Notes: generated by a model from the sequence alone, not told the origin. A DNA stretch of 64,000 bases from Phenylobacterium sp. SCN 70-31 (GCF_001724605.1 NZ_MEEX01000026.1:1-64000); one strand, 5' to 3'. Shown: positions 10,101 through 20,943, numbered from the stretch's first letter. Numbers and translations are program-made.

Positions 10101-10526
10101 GGCGGGCGAGCTGGCGCCTGTCGAAGCATCGGCGAAAAGAAGCTGGACATCGCGGGCGCGGACTTCGCGGCCGTTGATCCGGTAGGTCGAGCCCGCGCCA
10201 CGGTCGATGCGCCGGATCACCTCGATGACCGGGTGATCGTTGTAGGCCGGCGGCGCACGCCGGGCGGCGTTGTCGATGGTGAGCGAAACCTCGGCGTGGT
10301 TGCGCCCGGGCCGGTTGGCCGCGCCGGCGAAGATCACGTCGTCCATACCGCCGGCGCGCATCGCCTTGGCGGAATTGGCGCCCATGACCCAGCGCAGCGC
10401 CTCCAGCAGGTTCGACTTCCCGCAGCCGTTCGGCCCGACGATGCCCGTGAGTCCCGGCTCGATCCGGAACTCTGTCGGATCGACGAAGGACTTGAAGCCC
10501 GCGAGCCTGAGCCGCTGGAAGTGCAC
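7187..10526 (-). pseudogene. smc: Chromosome segregation ATPase SMC, frameshifted
   Basis: SMC forms the ring-shaped condensin (with ScpA and ScpB) that organises replicated chromosomes. The N-terminal ATPase lobe has Walker [17 protein letters not shown] and a GTG start at 10526, giving [14 protein letters not shown] as in Caulobacterales SMC. The C-terminal lobe has the signature [16 protein letters not shown] and Walker [12 protein letters not shown]. Coiled coils flank a hinge at roughly 8750-9120. The two halves lie in different frames: reading must lose one base near 9372, where removing one base restores [13 protein letters not shown]. Total length would then be 1112 residues, normal for the family. 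Either an assembly error or a true break. The gene starts 5 bases after the upstream thioredoxin-fold gene stops. Confidence 0.88.
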
Positions 10527-10531
10527 GGCCG

Positions 10532-11164
10532 CTAGCGCCTCCCCCCGGTCTTGCTGAGCGCCTTGGCGATGGCCGCGTCGAGCTCGGCCAGAGTGGGAGT
10601 ATGTCCCACCTGGAGCATCACGCCATTGACGAAGAACGTCGGTGTTCCCGTCACCTTGTCGACACCGGTGGCGTACTCCAGGCGGCTGGAAAGGGCGTCG
10701 TTGGCCTTCGCATCGCTGAGGCAGGCTTCGAACTGCGCCTCGGTGATCCCGTTCTCCTTGGCGATCTCGAGGAAGATCGGCTTGATCTGCCCGGAACCCC
10801 AGCGGCCCTGACTGCGGAAGACCTGATCCAGGATGTCGAAGTAGCGCGTCCCGCCGTTGCAGCGGGCCAGCAGGAAGCCGGCGGCGGCGACCTGGGCCGG
10901 CGCAGTCAGCAACTCCCGCACCGTGAAATAGACCTTGCCGGTGTCGACGTACTTCGCCCGGAACGCCGGGAAGACGTCCTCGTGGAAGTGCGCGCAGTGC
11001 GAACAGCTCAGCGAGAGATATTCCACCACATGGACCGGCGCCTTGGGGTTTCCCAGGCTCATGTCGCCCGGCGCGGACTTGACCGCCGCGCGCGCCTGGG
11101 CGGCCGCCAGCATCGCGCCGGCGGCGGCGCTCACGCACACGGCGCGGCGCGAGGGCGTCCTCAT
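10532..11164 (-). CDS. DsbA-family thiol oxidoreductase (exported)
   Basis: The 210-residue product has a Tat- or Sec-like leader ([19 protein letters not shown]...AQARA), then a DsbA/DsbG-type thioredoxin fold with the active-site pair in LSCSHCAHF and the cis-proline region GTPTFFVNG near residue 170. It is expected to act on disulfides in the periplasm. It is a tandem paralogue of the gene upstream, which it follows after one base, and smc follows after 5 bases, so the three genes probably form one transcript. Confidence 0.88.
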   Translation of the reverse strand: MRTPSRRAVCVSAAAGAMLAAAQARAAVKSAPGDMSLGNPKAPVHVVEYLSLSCSHCAHFHEDVFPAFRAKYVDTGKVYFTVRELLTAPAQVAAAGFLLARCNGGTRYFDILDQVFRSQGRWGSGQIKPIFLEIAKENGITEAQFEACLSDAKANDALSSRLEYATGVDKVTGTPTFFVNGVMLQVGHTPTLAELDAAIAKALSKTGGRR

Positions 11165-11165
11165 C

Positions 11166-11795
11166 CTACTTCGAGGCCGCCGCGATCGCGGCGTCCAGCT
11201 CTTCGAGGGTCATGGCGCCTTCCTTGACCACCTTGCCGTTGACGACGAACGTCGGCGTGGAGCTGATGTTCTGGCGTCGGGCCGACTGTTCGACGCGGGC
11301 GTTCAGCGCCTCCAGGGCCTTCTCGTCCTGAATGCAGGCGTTGAACTGCTGTTCGGTCATCCCGGCCGACTGGGCCACCTTGAGCAGAACGCCGCGGGGA
11401 TCGCCCGAGGTGAACATCTCCTGCTGGCTGTGGAAGATGGCGTCCACGACCCCGAAGTACTTGTCCTTCCCCGCGCAACGGGCGGTCAGGAAGCCGGCGG
11501 CCGCCACGGCGATGGGCGGCGTCGGGAATTCGTGCAGCGTGTAGCGGACCTTGCCGGTGTCGATGTACTTGGCCTTGAACGCCGGAAGGACCTCGAGCGC
11601 GAACTGGCCGCAATGGCCGCAGGTCAGGGAGGCGTATTCCTCCACATGCACCGGCGCCTTGGGGTCGCCCATCGTCATGGCGTCTGCCGAGGCGCCGCCG
11701 GCGCTCCCGGCCTGATTGCAGCTCGCAAGCGCGAGCGCGGCGCCCGCCGCGGCTGCGGCCATCACCAGGCGACGGCTGAGGTTCGACATGCACAC
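11166..11795 (-). CDS. DsbA-family lipoprotein
   Basis: The 209-residue product has a signal peptide ending in a lipobox-like LALASC, so it is probably anchored by lipid at Cys26. The thioredoxin fold carries the CxxC motif LTCGHCGQF and the cis-proline loop STPTFVVNGK. It is clearly homologous to its downstream neighbour (both share [18 protein letters not shown] and DTGKV). An ATG two codons in (MSNLS) is an alternative start. The 109-base region upstream holds a GATTC site and is the likely promoter of this gene, the paralogue and smc. Confidence 0.87.
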   Translation of the reverse strand: MCMSNLSRRLVMAAAAAGAALALASCNQAGSAGGASADAMTMGDPKAPVHVEEYASLTCGHCGQFALEVLPAFKAKYIDTGKVRYTLHEFPTPPIAVAAAGFLTARCAGKDKYFGVVDAIFHSQQEMFTSGDPRGVLLKVAQSAGMTEQQFNACIQDEKALEALNARVEQSARRQNISSTPTFVVNGKVVKEGAMTLEELDAAIAAASK

Positions 11796-11904
11796 CTTCC
11801 GGAGCTTCTGAACAAAGGATTAAAGCGCGATTCCCGCGCGGCCCAACCGCCGTCTTCACGACGCGGCCGGCGCCAACTGCCGATGCGACCGCGGCGGATG
11901 TGTG

Positions 11905-12453
11905 TCAACCGCCGGCGCGACGGGTCATGACCCCACGGCCGAGCTTCAGCAGGGCGTCCTTGAGCCGCCCTTCCGGCGCCCCGGACAGGCCGTCGGCCAG
12001 TTCGGCCTCGACCGCCGCATCGAGCGGAGCGGCGGCGCGGCGCGGGGCCGGCGGCGGCGCCGGGCGGCGAAGCGGCCCCTGGACGATCCGGAGCTTCTGC
12101 ACGGCCTCCGGTCCCAGGAACAGGTTCACCCGCGCCAGGATCTCATGGGCCTGATGCTGGATGATGGCCGCCGCCGGCCCGGCCACCCGGATCTCCAGCG
12201 ACGAGGGGCCGCCGTTCCGGCCGCGCGTCAGCTTCACCGGCTCGGTGCGCTGGGCGATCTGCGGCCCCACGACCTCTCGCCAGCGGGCCGCCAGGGCGTC
12301 GGCGCCCTGGCCGAAGCGGCCGTCCATGTCCTTCAGATAGGTCTTCAGCGCCCGGGCCGCGGGCGGCGGGGGCCGGTGCGGCGGACGTGTCCGCTTGGCG
12401 GCCAGGATGGCGCGGGCCTCTTCGAGGCTGGGAAGGGGTGGGCGGCGTCGCAC
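11905..12453 (-). CDS. DUF721 (DciA-like) protein
   Basis: The 182-residue product has a DUF721 core (LARWREVVG-type stretch at residues 55-65, and LEIRVAGPAAAIIQHQAHEI), followed by a proline/alanine-rich linker and a helical tail. DUF721 includes DciA, the ancestral loader of the replicative helicase DnaB in bacteria lacking DnaC; alphaproteobacteria carry diverged members. The gene sits divergent from mutY with only 47 bases between them, within a replication and repair neighbourhood. Its exact role is inferred from the family. Confidence 0.72.
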   Translation of the reverse strand: MRRRPPLPSLEEARAILAAKRTRPPHRPPPPAARALKTYLKDMDGRFGQGADALAARWREVVGPQIAQRTEPVKLTRGRNGGPSSLEIRVAGPAAAIIQHQAHEILARVNLFLGPEAVQKLRIVQGPLRRPAPPPAPRRAAAPLDAAVEAELADGLSGAPEGRLKDALLKLGRGVMTRRAGG

Positions 12454-12500
12454 GGCCCTAGTCTAGCGTCGCGACGGGGCGCGGTGCTAGGCCAGGGCGC

Positions 12501-13559
12501 GTGAACGTCGAAGCCCTCCGCGCCGCACTCCTCCACTGGTACGACGCCGCCGCGCGGGACCTGCCCTGGCGTGTGGGGCCGCGCGAGCACGCCGCCGGCG
12601 TCCGGGCCGATCCGTACCGGGTCTGGCTGTCCGAGGTGATGCTGCAACAGACCACCGTGCCGCACGCCACGCCCTACTTCCTGAAGTTCACCACCCGCTG
12701 GCCCACGGTCGGCGACCTGGCCGCCGCGCCAGACGCCGACGTCATGGCGGCCTGGGCCGGCCTCGGCTACTACGCCCGCGCCCGCAACCTTCTGGCCTGC
12801 GCCCGGGCCGTCGCCCGCGACCACCGCGGCGTCTTTCCCGATACGGAAGAGGGCCTGCGCGCCCTGCCCGGCCTCGGCCCCTACACGGCGGCGGCCGTGG
12901 GCGCGATCGCCTTCGACCTGCCCACGAACGTCGTGGACGGCAACGTCGAGCGGGTGATGGCCCGGCTGTTCGCGGTGGAGGCGCCCCTGCCGGACGCCAA
13001 GCCCGAACTGAAGCGCCTGGCGGGCGGGCTGATCCGCGACCACCGGCCCGGGGACTGGGCGCAGGCGCTCATGGACCTGGGCGCCACCGTCTGCCGGCCC
13101 AGGGCGCCGCTCTGCGACCGCTGCCCCGTCGCCGCCCACTGCGCCGGCCTGGCGACGGGAGCTCCCGAGAGCTATCCGCGCAAGACCGCCAAGGCCGAAC
13201 GGCCCCACCGCCACGGCGCGGCCTTCATCCTGACCCACGGCTCCCGGATCGCCCTCGTCCGGAGGCCGCCCAAGGGCCTTCTGGGCGGAATGCTGGCGCT
13301 GCCCACCACGGACTGGCGCGCCACCTCATGGGGCGAGGCCGAGGCCGTGGGCGCCGCGCCCGCCCAGGCGGCCTGGCGCAGCGTGGGCGAGGTGGAGCAC
13401 GGCTTCACCCACTTCACGCTCACGCTCCGCCTGCTGCGAGCCGACGTGGACGTCTCAGCCGCCAGCCGCGACCTGATCTGGACCCCCCGCCGCGACCTCG
13501 ACGCGCTCCCCAGCGTCTTCCTCAAGGCCGCCCGCGCAGGGTTGTCGAACTTGCTGTAG
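12501..13559 (+). CDS. mutY: A/G-specific adenine glycosylase
   Basis: MutY removes adenine mispaired with 8-oxoguanine. The 352-residue product has the helix-hairpin-helix LPGLGPYTAAAVGAIAF, the catalytic glutamate in SEVMLQQTT (E45) and aspartate in NVVDGNVERV. A [4Fe-4S] cluster loop has cysteines spaced 6, 2 and 5 (CRPRAPLCDRCPVAAHC), and a C-terminal NUDIX-like 8-oxoG recognition domain runs from about residue 230. It starts with GTG. All key residues are present. Confidence 0.95.
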   Translation: MNVEALRAALLHWYDAAARDLPWRVGPREHAAGVRADPYRVWLSEVMLQQTTVPHATPYFLKFTTRWPTVGDLAAAPDADVMAAWAGLGYYARARNLLACARAVARDHRGVFPDTEEGLRALPGLGPYTAAAVGAIAFDLPTNVVDGNVERVMARLFAVEAPLPDAKPELKRLAGGLIRDHRPGDWAQALMDLGATVCRPRAPLCDRCPVAAHCAGLATGAPESYPRKTAKAERPHRHGAAFILTHGSRIALVRRPPKGLLGGMLALPTTDWRATSWGEAEAVGAAPAQAAWRSVGEVEHGFTHFTLTLRLLRADVDVSAASRDLIWTPRRDLDALPSVFLKAARAGLSNLL

Positions 13560-13572
13560 GGGGCAGCCCGGA

Positions 13573-14100
13573 TCAGGCGTTCCGAGGCGGACTCGGCTGG
13601 AACGGATGGTCGCAGGGCAACATGTCTTCCGGGAACGCGTCGGGCAGGAGATCGCCCGTGGCGAGGCCGGCCAGGAAGCTGGTGAGGTCGCAATCCAGGA
13701 CCTCGAATGTGCTCGACCCCCGGCTCCAGACCACGACACGCCAATCCTCGGGCGCGCCGCGCGGCAGCCAGAAGAGATGGTCACCCTCGTCTGTGCCGCC
13801 GAAGGTGATCAGGCCTCCCGGTTCCGGCCACAGGGTGTACGGAAGTTCTTCGTCCTCCAGGAATATGCCCCTGACCCTATGAATGTCCGCCTCGAAGCGC
13901 GTGTAGGTGTTCTGGTTCCTCGGCACATTGATTCCGAGGAACTCCATGAAGTAACCGGATCCATAGACGCGCACGAAATCCTTGTAGTCCTGGGGCAACC
14001 TGGTCCCTAGTTCCGCCTCTATCGGCTCCCAGGGTCCTACAAACGCCTCGGACGGGATCGCCGGAGGTGGAACGGCCTTCAGCAGAGCCTCGATGGTCAT
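13573..14100 (-). CDS. SMI1/KNR4 (SUKH)-family immunity protein
   Basis: The 175-residue product shows the SUKH fold pattern: an N-terminal helix with IEAELGTRLPQDYKDFVRVYG, the aromatic GSGYFMEFLGINV, then a beta-rich core with LITFGGTDEGDHLFW. SUKH proteins are the commonest immunity proteins against bacterial nuclease toxins. The gene overlaps the upstream nuclease gene by 4 bases (ATGA), the usual toxin-then-immunity order. Its function as the cognate inhibitor is an inference from family and position. Confidence 0.85.
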   Translation of the reverse strand: MTIEALLKAVPPPAIPSEAFVGPWEPIEAELGTRLPQDYKDFVRVYGSGYFMEFLGINVPRNQNTYTRFEADIHRVRGIFLEDEELPYTLWPEPGGLITFGGTDEGDHLFWLPRGAPEDWRVVVWSRGSSTFEVLDCDLTSFLAGLATGDLLPDAFPEDMLPCDHPFQPSPPRNA

Positions 14101-15038
14101 TTCGGGCGCCCCGCTGGATTCGGGATGATCTTGGCGACAGGCGCACCCTCCGCTCCGTAGGCCGACAACAACACTCCCCACGGGGGCAGGGCGCCCGGAC
14201 CATACAGCGGCGTTGCGAAGTACTCGACGAGTTCGCCATCGCGCACCCTCCGCTTCACGGCCTGCTCGAACCCCCGCATCTGAGGCGTATTGGCTCCGTG
14301 ATGGGTGAGCGTGACCAAATTCCTCGGATCGCCTCCCGACCCTCCGAGGTCTCTCGCGACAAGATGGCCCCTGGCCTCGTTGAAATCTCGGCCATTCCCC
14401 TGCCAACCGGGAGGATGTATCCGCCGGTCGGGGCGCGTCCCTGAACCAAGCATCGACGACCATAGCGATGCGACAGAGCCTTGCGCCCGGCCGTCCTTTC
14501 GGGGCTCTCGATAGCTCGGGTTCGGGCGCGTCCAACGCGGTTCCGGGAGACGTCGCGGCGGCGGCGCGCCACGTGCTCTCGGTCCCGTCATCAAGGCGTC
14601 CGCCGCATTCCCGGCCGTGAGCGCGGCCTCCAGCTTCGTCGGCGAGGCGGTCATCAACGAAGCTAGGCCATAGGCGGCGCCGGCCAACGGACTCTTCGCC
14701 ATGAGAGACGCGTTTTCGATGGCTCGCCGCCGCGCCGCCAGTTCGGCAGGCGAAATCCGAGGATCGTTGGTCGGGACGAGGACATTCGCCTGCCCGTTGT
14801 CGACCTGTCGGTAGGTCCGCCCACCGATCGTGACGACATCGTTGGAATAGGGCGCCTGCCAGATGTTGTCCGATCGCCATCCCAACGGCATTAGCGCCGA
14901 CGCATGCATGGATATCGGCGACTTGGGAGGGTTCTCAGAAGCCTGTTTCCTGAACCGCTCCTCCCACATCATTTCATCGTACAACTCCCCCGCCGGATCC
15001 GGAACGGAACGCGGCGTCCCCCTCGGCATGGCCGCCAT
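14097..15038 (-). CDS. Polymorphic-toxin-like DNA/RNA non-specific endonuclease
   Basis: The 313-residue product has an N-terminal part of about 190 residues without recognised domains, including one weakly hydrophobic Ala/Leu segment (residues 115-150). The C-terminal nuclease has EARGHLVARDLGGSG (catalytic His), DPRNLVTLTHHGANTPQM (metal-binding Asn) and FEQAVKRRV, as in NUC-type toxins. Start: ATG at 15038 follows AAGGGGG by 6 bases; longer readings from 15206 are arginine-rich and unlikely. Immunity follows with an ATGA overlap. No VgrG, PAAR, Rhs or secretion genes are nearby. Lower GC just upstream (15100-15170) suggests acquisition by transfer. Confidence 0.82.
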   Translation of the reverse strand: MAAMPRGTPRSVPDPAGELYDEMMWEERFRKQASENPPKSPISMHASALMPLGWRSDNIWQAPYSNDVVTIGGRTYRQVDNGQANVLVPTNDPRISPAELAARRRAIENASLMAKSPLAGAAYGLASLMTASPTKLEAALTAGNAADALMTGPRARGAPPPRRLPEPRWTRPNPSYREPRKDGRAQGSVASLWSSMLGSGTRPDRRIHPPGWQGNGRDFNEARGHLVARDLGGSGGDPRNLVTLTHHGANTPQMRGFEQAVKRRVRDGELVEYFATPLYGPGALPPWGVLLSAYGAEGAPVAKIIPNPAGRPK

Positions 15039-15226
15039 CGAGCACCCCCTTCGTTGAAAGGTCTGTTTCCGGGAACCGCCAGTCACCACAGTCCCCGATG
15101 GCTGCATCCTCACATAGATGGCGGGAGAAGTAAAGAACAAAAGAAGAACATTTTGCCTGCAGCACGGCGGGCGATACACGCGGATCGCAAGCCGCCGCTC
15201 ACGCAATAGGACCGGTTCCGGGTTGG

Positions 15227-16387
15227 CTAAGCCACCGGCTTAGGGTCGCGCGGGAACGCGAAGGTCAGGGTGACGAGGGCGACCAGCGACATGGCCAGGG
15301 CCGCGGCCGGGATCGCCGGCACGCCGAAGGCCGCCAGGGCCGCGCCGCCCAGGGTGGCGCCCGTGGCCTGGCCCATGGCGAAGACCGAGCCGTTGAGCGC
15401 CAGCGCCACCGGCGCCCCGCCGGTCATCTGGACCAGCCGCGACTGCGTCACCGGCGAGATAGAGAACAGCGCCGTGGCCGCCAGGAAGATGGCGGCCAGC
15501 ACCAGCCCCTGGGTGGCCGGACCGTCGGGCAGGACCTGGTGCGTGGCGGCGTAGTGCAGGCTCATGGCCACGCCCTGGAGCGCGATGCACTGGAGCACCC
15601 AGGCCTTGCCGGCGCCGCGGTCGGCGGCCCGGCCGCCCAGCCACAGGCCCATCGCCGCGCCGAAGCCGATCATCGACTGGAACAGCGCCACGCCCGCCCC
15701 GGTCACGCCCGCGCCGACCCGGACGATGGGGGCGATGTAGAGATTCAGCGTCATGTTGGCGGCGAAGGTCAGGAAGCTGGTCAGGTAGAGCGGCCAGATG
15801 CCGGCGAGGTCCAGCCGCCCGCCCTCACGCTTCGCCGGCGCCCGCACGCTGGGCAGGAAGACCGCCACCGCCGCCAGGGCCACGCCGGCCAGGATGGCCG
15901 CCACGACGAAGGTCGCCCGCCAGCCGAACATCGCGCCGGCCACGCTGCCAATGGGGATGCCGACCACGAAGGCCAGGGTCATGCCGCCCGTCACCATGGC
16001 CAGGGCCGAGCCCCGCCGCTCGGGCGGCGCGAGCGCGGCGGCGGCCACGCTGGCGGCCGGTCCCGACATGGCGCCCGCCACGCCCGCGAAAGCGCGGAAG
16101 ACCAGCAGGGTCTCGTAGTTGGGCGCGATCGCGCAGGCGAGGTGCAGCACGAGCCCGAGCGACAGGCCCAGGATCACCACCAGCCGGCGGTCGAGCCGGC
16201 CCAGCAGCCAGGCCGCCACCGGTCCCAGCACCGCCGAGGTCAGGACGTAGGCCGTCTGGAGCTGGCCCGCCACGGCGGTGGACACGCCCAGGTCGGCGGC
16301 CATCTCTTCCAGCAGGCCCGCGAAGATGAACGCCGCCGAGCCGAACGCGAAGGTGCACAGCGTCAGGACATAGATGCGCGGGTTCAA
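15227..16387 (-). CDS. MFS transporter (DHA1-type)
   Basis: The 386-residue product has about 12 hydrophobic helices. The first half has the major-facilitator loop WLLGRLDRRLVVILG between helices 2 and 3, and motif-C-like GGMTLAFVVGIPIGS in helix 5, typical of drug/proton antiporters of the arabinose-efflux (AraJ-like) type. Substrate is unknown. It lies 125 bases downstream of ccrM on the same strand, but a hairpin in the gap argues for separate transcription. Confidence 0.85.
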   Translation of the reverse strand: MNPRIYVLTLCTFAFGSAAFIFAGLLEEMAADLGVSTAVAGQLQTAYVLTSAVLGPVAAWLLGRLDRRLVVILGLSLGLVLHLACAIAPNYETLLVFRAFAGVAGAMSGPAASVAAAALAPPERRGSALAMVTGGMTLAFVVGIPIGSVAGAMFGWRATFVVAAILAGVALAAVAVFLPSVRAPAKREGGRLDLAGIWPLYLTSFLTFAANMTLNLYIAPIVRVGAGVTGAGVALFQSMIGFGAAMGLWLGGRAADRGAGKAWVLQCIALQGVAMSLHYAATHQVLPDGPATQGLVLAAIFLAATALFSISPVTQSRLVQMTGGAPVALALNGSVFAMGQATGATLGGAALAAFGVPAIPAAALAMSLVALVTLTFAFPRDPKPVA

Positions 16388-16464
16388 CGTCTCCGCCCGC
16401 CCATGTCACCCCCCCAAACGCTTGTTTGACTCCAGGGTGGCCGAAGATCGGGTACGTCGTCCAG

Positions 16465-16486
16465 CCCCCGGCTGCCCATGCGGGGG
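16465..16486 (-). terminator. Hairpin after ccrM
   Basis: A 6-bp GC stem (CCCCCG at 16465-16470 with CGGGGG at 16481-16486) closes a 10-base loop, 27 bases past the ccrM stop. There is no T-run, so it may be a pause or Rho-assisted end. The rest of the 16388-16512 gap carries the MFS leader and nothing else recognised. Confidence 0.4.
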
Positions 16487-16512
16487 AGAATGTGCGCCGC
16501 GGGCGGTGAAGG

Positions 16513-17676
<1,164 letters not shown>

Positions 17677-19995
17677 CTACGCGGCCTCGCGCACCGCCAT
17701 GACGTGCGCTTCGAGCGCGCCGACGAGCTGGGGCACCGAGACCGGCTTGTTCAGGTGGGCGTCGGCGCCCGCGGCGATCCCCGCGTCCACATGCTCCTGC
17801 AGCCCGTTGGCCGACACGATCAGGATCGGCATGCGTTCCCGGCCGCTCGAACGCTCCCAGGCCCGGATGCGGCGGGTGGACTCGAACCCGTCCATCACCG
17901 GCATCTGGATGTCCATCAGCACGGCGTCGAAGGCCCCGGTCATCGCCGCCTCCAGGCCGGCATGGCCGTCGGCGGCGGCGGCGTGCTCGATGCCCACCGC
18001 GTCCAGCATCAGGCCGAGCACCTGGCGGTTCACCGCATTGTCGTCCACGACCAGGATGCGGACGCGTCCCGGCTCGGGCTCGGCGGCGGCGGTGTCCGAT
18101 TGGACGGCCAGCCCCCGATCCTGGCCCGGATCCGGATGCGGGAGACCGTCCGAGCCGGCCACCACGCCCGGCTCGTCGACCAGTGGGGGCAATTCGAGAT
18201 CGAAGACGAAGACGGCGCCCGCGCCGGGTTCGGACCGCGCGTCCAGCACGCCGCCCATCAGCGCCACATATTCCCGGCAGATCGCCAATCCCAGCCCCGC
18301 CCCGCCGTGACGGCGCGTGGAGCTGTCGTCGGCCTGCTGGAAGCGACCGAACAGGACGGCCTTCATCGCAGCGTCGAAACCCGGCCCGGTGTCGCGCACC
18401 TCGAACCGCACCTTATCGCCCGCCCGGGACAGGGCCAGCGTCACCCGGCCCGTGTCCGTGAACTTCACGGCGTTGTTCACCAGATTCCCCAGTACCTGCC
18501 GCAGCCGCAAGCCGTCGCAGGCCACGCGCCCACCCGCGTCCGGGGCGACCTCCAGGTCCAGCACGAGGCCCTTCTGTTCCGCGCGCGCCGCGTAGAGGCT
18601 GCGAACGGAGGCGGCGACGTTGGCCAGCGACACGGGCTCCGGGCGCAGCACAGCCGCGCCGGCCTCCACCCGCGCCAGATCCAGAAGATCGGTCAGCAGG
18701 GCGTTCAGCAGGGAGCCCGAATCCTGGATCACGCCCACCAGTTCCCGCTGACGCACGCTCAGCTTCGTGCCCGCCAGCACGTCGGCCACACCCAGCACGC
18801 CGTTGAGCGGCGTACGGATCTCATGGCTCATGTTGGCGAGGAACTGGCTCTTGGCGCGGTTGGCCGCCTCTGCGGCGTCGCGCGCCTCGGCGAGGACGCG
18901 GGTCGTTTCGAGTTGTTCGGTGACATCGGTCAGCACCGTCACCCCGCCGCCATCCGCCGTGGAGAACGACTCGTGGCGTAGCGTCCGGCCATCGGTCGTG
19001 ACGAGATGCATCGGCGGCGAACCACCGTCGGCGGCCTCGCATCGCCGCTCCGGATCGCCGCGGTCGTCCAGATGGCGCCACCCGGCCCGTATCACGGCAT
19101 CCACAATGACCTGGCGGGTCATTCCCTCGAGGACATCGACGCCCGCATCGCTCATCATCCGCGCATAGGCGTAGTTCCAGGACACGAGGCGGCTGCGCGC
19201 GTCGTAGAACGACAGCGCCGAGGGCACCACGTCCAGGGCGTCCCGCAGCCCACCCAGGGTGGTCCGCCGGCCCAGCCGCTCCATGGCGATCAGGCTGCCG
19301 CCGGCGGTGAGGATCATCGCGGCCATGACCGCCGCCGCCGTCGCCAGGACGGCGCGGCCGGCCAGTTCCGAAGGCAGCGCCATCGTGGGATCGGGAACCA
19401 GCCGCACGGCCGCCATCGCGGTGAAGTGGAGGCCCACGATCCCGAGCAGCAGAAGAACGGTCGCCATGGCCCAGCGAACATGCCCCCGCAGCATCGTACG
19501 AGCCGTGAACGCCGCCGCGCCCGCCAGGACACCGATAGCGATGGCCGCGATCACATAGCCCACATCCCATTCGAACCGCGCCTGGGCGCGCATGGCCGCC
19601 ACACCCGTGAAGTGCATGGCGCCGACAGCCATGCCGGTGAGCCCGCCGCTGGCCATCGCCACCCGCCGACCGGGTTGCAGGGCGGGAAACGCGAACCCCA
19701 GGCCCATGCCGACGATAGCCATCGCCAGCGACAACGCCGTCTCGACCGGCGCGTAGCCGATGGGCAGCCAGGGCTGATACGCCAGCATGGCGATGAAGTG
19801 CGTGGCCCAGACGCCCGAGCCCGCGACCAGGCCGGTGAGTCCGATCCACGCCAGGCGATTGGTCGTCGCCCTCGCCCGAAGCGCTCTGGCGTGGAAGCCA
19901 AACGCGGCTGCGGAGGCGGACGCGCATACCAGGGCGGCCAGGACCACGAGCCGCAGGTCATGCTCGACGAGAACGCAGGTCAAAACCGAATACAT
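17677..19995 (-). CDS. MHYT-domain hybrid sensor histidine kinase
   Basis: An integral membrane sensor. The first about 215 residues hold the MHYT domain, with the repeated pattern [16 protein letters not shown] and LHFTAMAAV in membrane helices, proposed in the family to bind copper and sense a diatomic gas. Next come a PAS-like segment, a HisKA domain with the phosphoaccepting His of [13 protein letters not shown] (about residue 391), an HATPase domain ([27 protein letters not shown]) and a receiver domain with the aspartate in [11 protein letters not shown]. Start: ATG 19995 (MYSVL) matches family N-termini; GTG 20037 and ATG 20034 are upstream alternatives. No cognate regulator gene is adjacent. 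Confidence 0.88.
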   Translation of the reverse strand: MYSVLTCVLVEHDLRLVVLAALVCASASAAAFGFHARALRARATTNRLAWIGLTGLVAGSGVWATHFIAMLAYQPWLPIGYAPVETALSLAMAIVGMGLGFAFPALQPGRRVAMASGGLTGMAVGAMHFTGVAAMRAQARFEWDVGYVIAAIAIGVLAGAAAFTARTMLRGHVRWAMATVLLLLGIVGLHFTAMAAVRLVPDPTMALPSELAGRAVLATAAAVMAAMILTAGGSLIAMERLGRRTTLGGLRDALDVVPSALSFYDARSRLVSWNYAYARMMSDAGVDVLEGMTRQVIVDAVIRAGWRHLDDRGDPERRCEAADGGSPPMHLVTTDGRTLRHESFSTADGGGVTVLTDVTEQLETTRVLAEARDAAEAANRAKSQFLANMSHEIRTPLNGVLGVADVLAGTKLSVRQRELVGVIQDSGSLLNALLTDLLDLARVEAGAAVLRPEPVSLANVAASVRSLYAARAEQKGLVLDLEVAPDAGGRVACDGLRLRQVLGNLVNNAVKFTDTGRVTLALSRAGDKVRFEVRDTGPGFDAAMKAVLFGRFQQADDSSTRRHGGAGLGLAICREYVALMGGVLDARSEPGAGAVFVFDLELPPLVDEPGVVAGSDGLPHPDPGQDRGLAVQSDTAAAEPEPGRVRILVVDDNAVNRQVLGLMLDAVGIEHAAAADGHAGLEAAMTGAFDAVLMDIQMPVMDGFESTRRIRAWERSSGRERMPILIVSANGLQEHVDAGIAAGADAHLNKPVSVPQLVGALEAHVMAVREAA

Positions 19996-20168
19996 GGGAC
20001 GCTCGCCGGGGGGACTGGCCGCGAACCTAGACATCACACCTTAATAAGGCGCGACCCGTTTCAACCCAAAGTTGATTATATATTTCAATCACATCCAGGG
20101 TGCCGCCGACCGTCCGGGCAGGGCTGGAATCCGCCTGCCTCACCCGGCCGCCGACGGCGAAGATCCGG

Positions 20169-20828
20169 TCAGAACGGCAACTCTTCCTGCGCCGCCCCGA
20201 CGGCCCGCGGGTCGATGCCCGCCAGCACCAGCTTCACCGGCCGCCAGGCCCGCCGGTGGATCTCGCACGGTCCCAGGGCGACCAGGGCCTCCAGGTGGCT
20301 GGGGGCGTTGTAGCCCTTGTGCCGGGCGAAGCCGTAGCCGGGGTAGCGCGCGTCCATCTCGGTCATCAGCCGGTCGCGGGCCACCTTGGCCAGGATCGAG
20401 GCCGCGGCGATGGACTTCGACTTGGCGTCGCCCCCCACCACCGTCCTCACCTCGCACGGCAGGTCGAAGCGATAGTTCCCGTCCACCAGCGCGTACGCGG
20501 GCGGCGTCGCCAGCGCCGCGACGGCCCGGCGCATCGCCAGCCCCGTGGCGTGCAGGATGTTGAGGTCGTGGATCTCCTCCACCGAGGCGAAGCCGACGCC
20601 CCAGGCCAGGGCCGTGGCCTTGATCTCGATCTCCAGACCCTCGCGGGCCTTGGCCGTCAGCTTCTTAGAGTCGTCCAGACCCTTGGGAACCTTCCGAGGA
20701 TTGTCCGGCAGGATCACGGCCGCCGCCGAAACAGGTCCCGCCCACGGCCCACGGCCGGCCTCGTCCACGCCGCAGACCGGGCCGCCCACGAAGGCGCGTT
20801 CCAGCAGGAGGGTGGGACCGCGGGCCAT
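20169..20828 (-). CDS. rnhB: Ribonuclease HII
   Basis: RNase HII cleaves RNA in RNA-DNA hybrids and single ribonucleotides in DNA. The 219-residue product has the signature [15 protein letters not shown] with the catalytic Asp-Glu pair (about residues 21-22), LDDSKKL, and [12 protein letters not shown] carrying a further catalytic Asp. It is the last of three tightly packed genes (tag, small lipoprotein, rnhB) with 1-base and overlapping junctions. The 131-base gap beyond it (20038-20168) is AT-rich and probably carries the kinase promoter. Confidence 0.95.
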   Translation of the reverse strand: MARGPTLLLERAFVGGPVCGVDEAGRGPWAGPVSAAAVILPDNPRKVPKGLDDSKKLTAKAREGLEIEIKATALAWGVGFASVEEIHDLNILHATGLAMRRAVAALATPPAYALVDGNYRFDLPCEVRTVVGGDAKSKSIAAASILAKVARDRLMTEMDARYPGYGFARHKGYNAPSHLEALVALGPCEIHRRAWRPVKLVLAGIDPRAVGAAQEELPF

Positions 20829-20829
20829 C

Positions 20830-20943
20830 CTAGCGTCCCGCCGCAGCCGCGCTCGCCGGCGCGAGACGCCCGGCGTCCATCGCGCCGTACAGATGCTCGC
20901 AGCCCCCGAGCAAGAGCGCGGCAGCCAGGATCACAACCCTCAT
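20830..20943 (-). CDS. 37-residue lipoprotein-like peptide
   Basis: A short gene with ATG at 20943 and TAG at 20830. It encodes [19 protein letters not shown] followed by about 18 small and charged residues. The basic start, hydrophobic core and LLGGC lipobox make a compact lipoprotein signal, with the mature chain beginning at Cys15. It overlaps the stop of tag by 4 bases (ATGA) and ends one base before rnhB, so it is likely translated by coupling. Function unknown; it may be an entericidin-like small lipoprotein or a leader linking the two repair genes. Confidence 0.6.
   Translation of the reverse strand: MRVVILAAALLLGGCEHLYGAMDAGRLAPASAAAAGR

Noticed and set aside
7160..10177. A 1005-codon open frame on the plus strand opposite smc
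   Set aside because: It is the antisense shadow of a GC-rich coding sequence; the product is Arg/Gly/Pro-rich without motifs, while SMC motifs on the minus strand are unmistakable.
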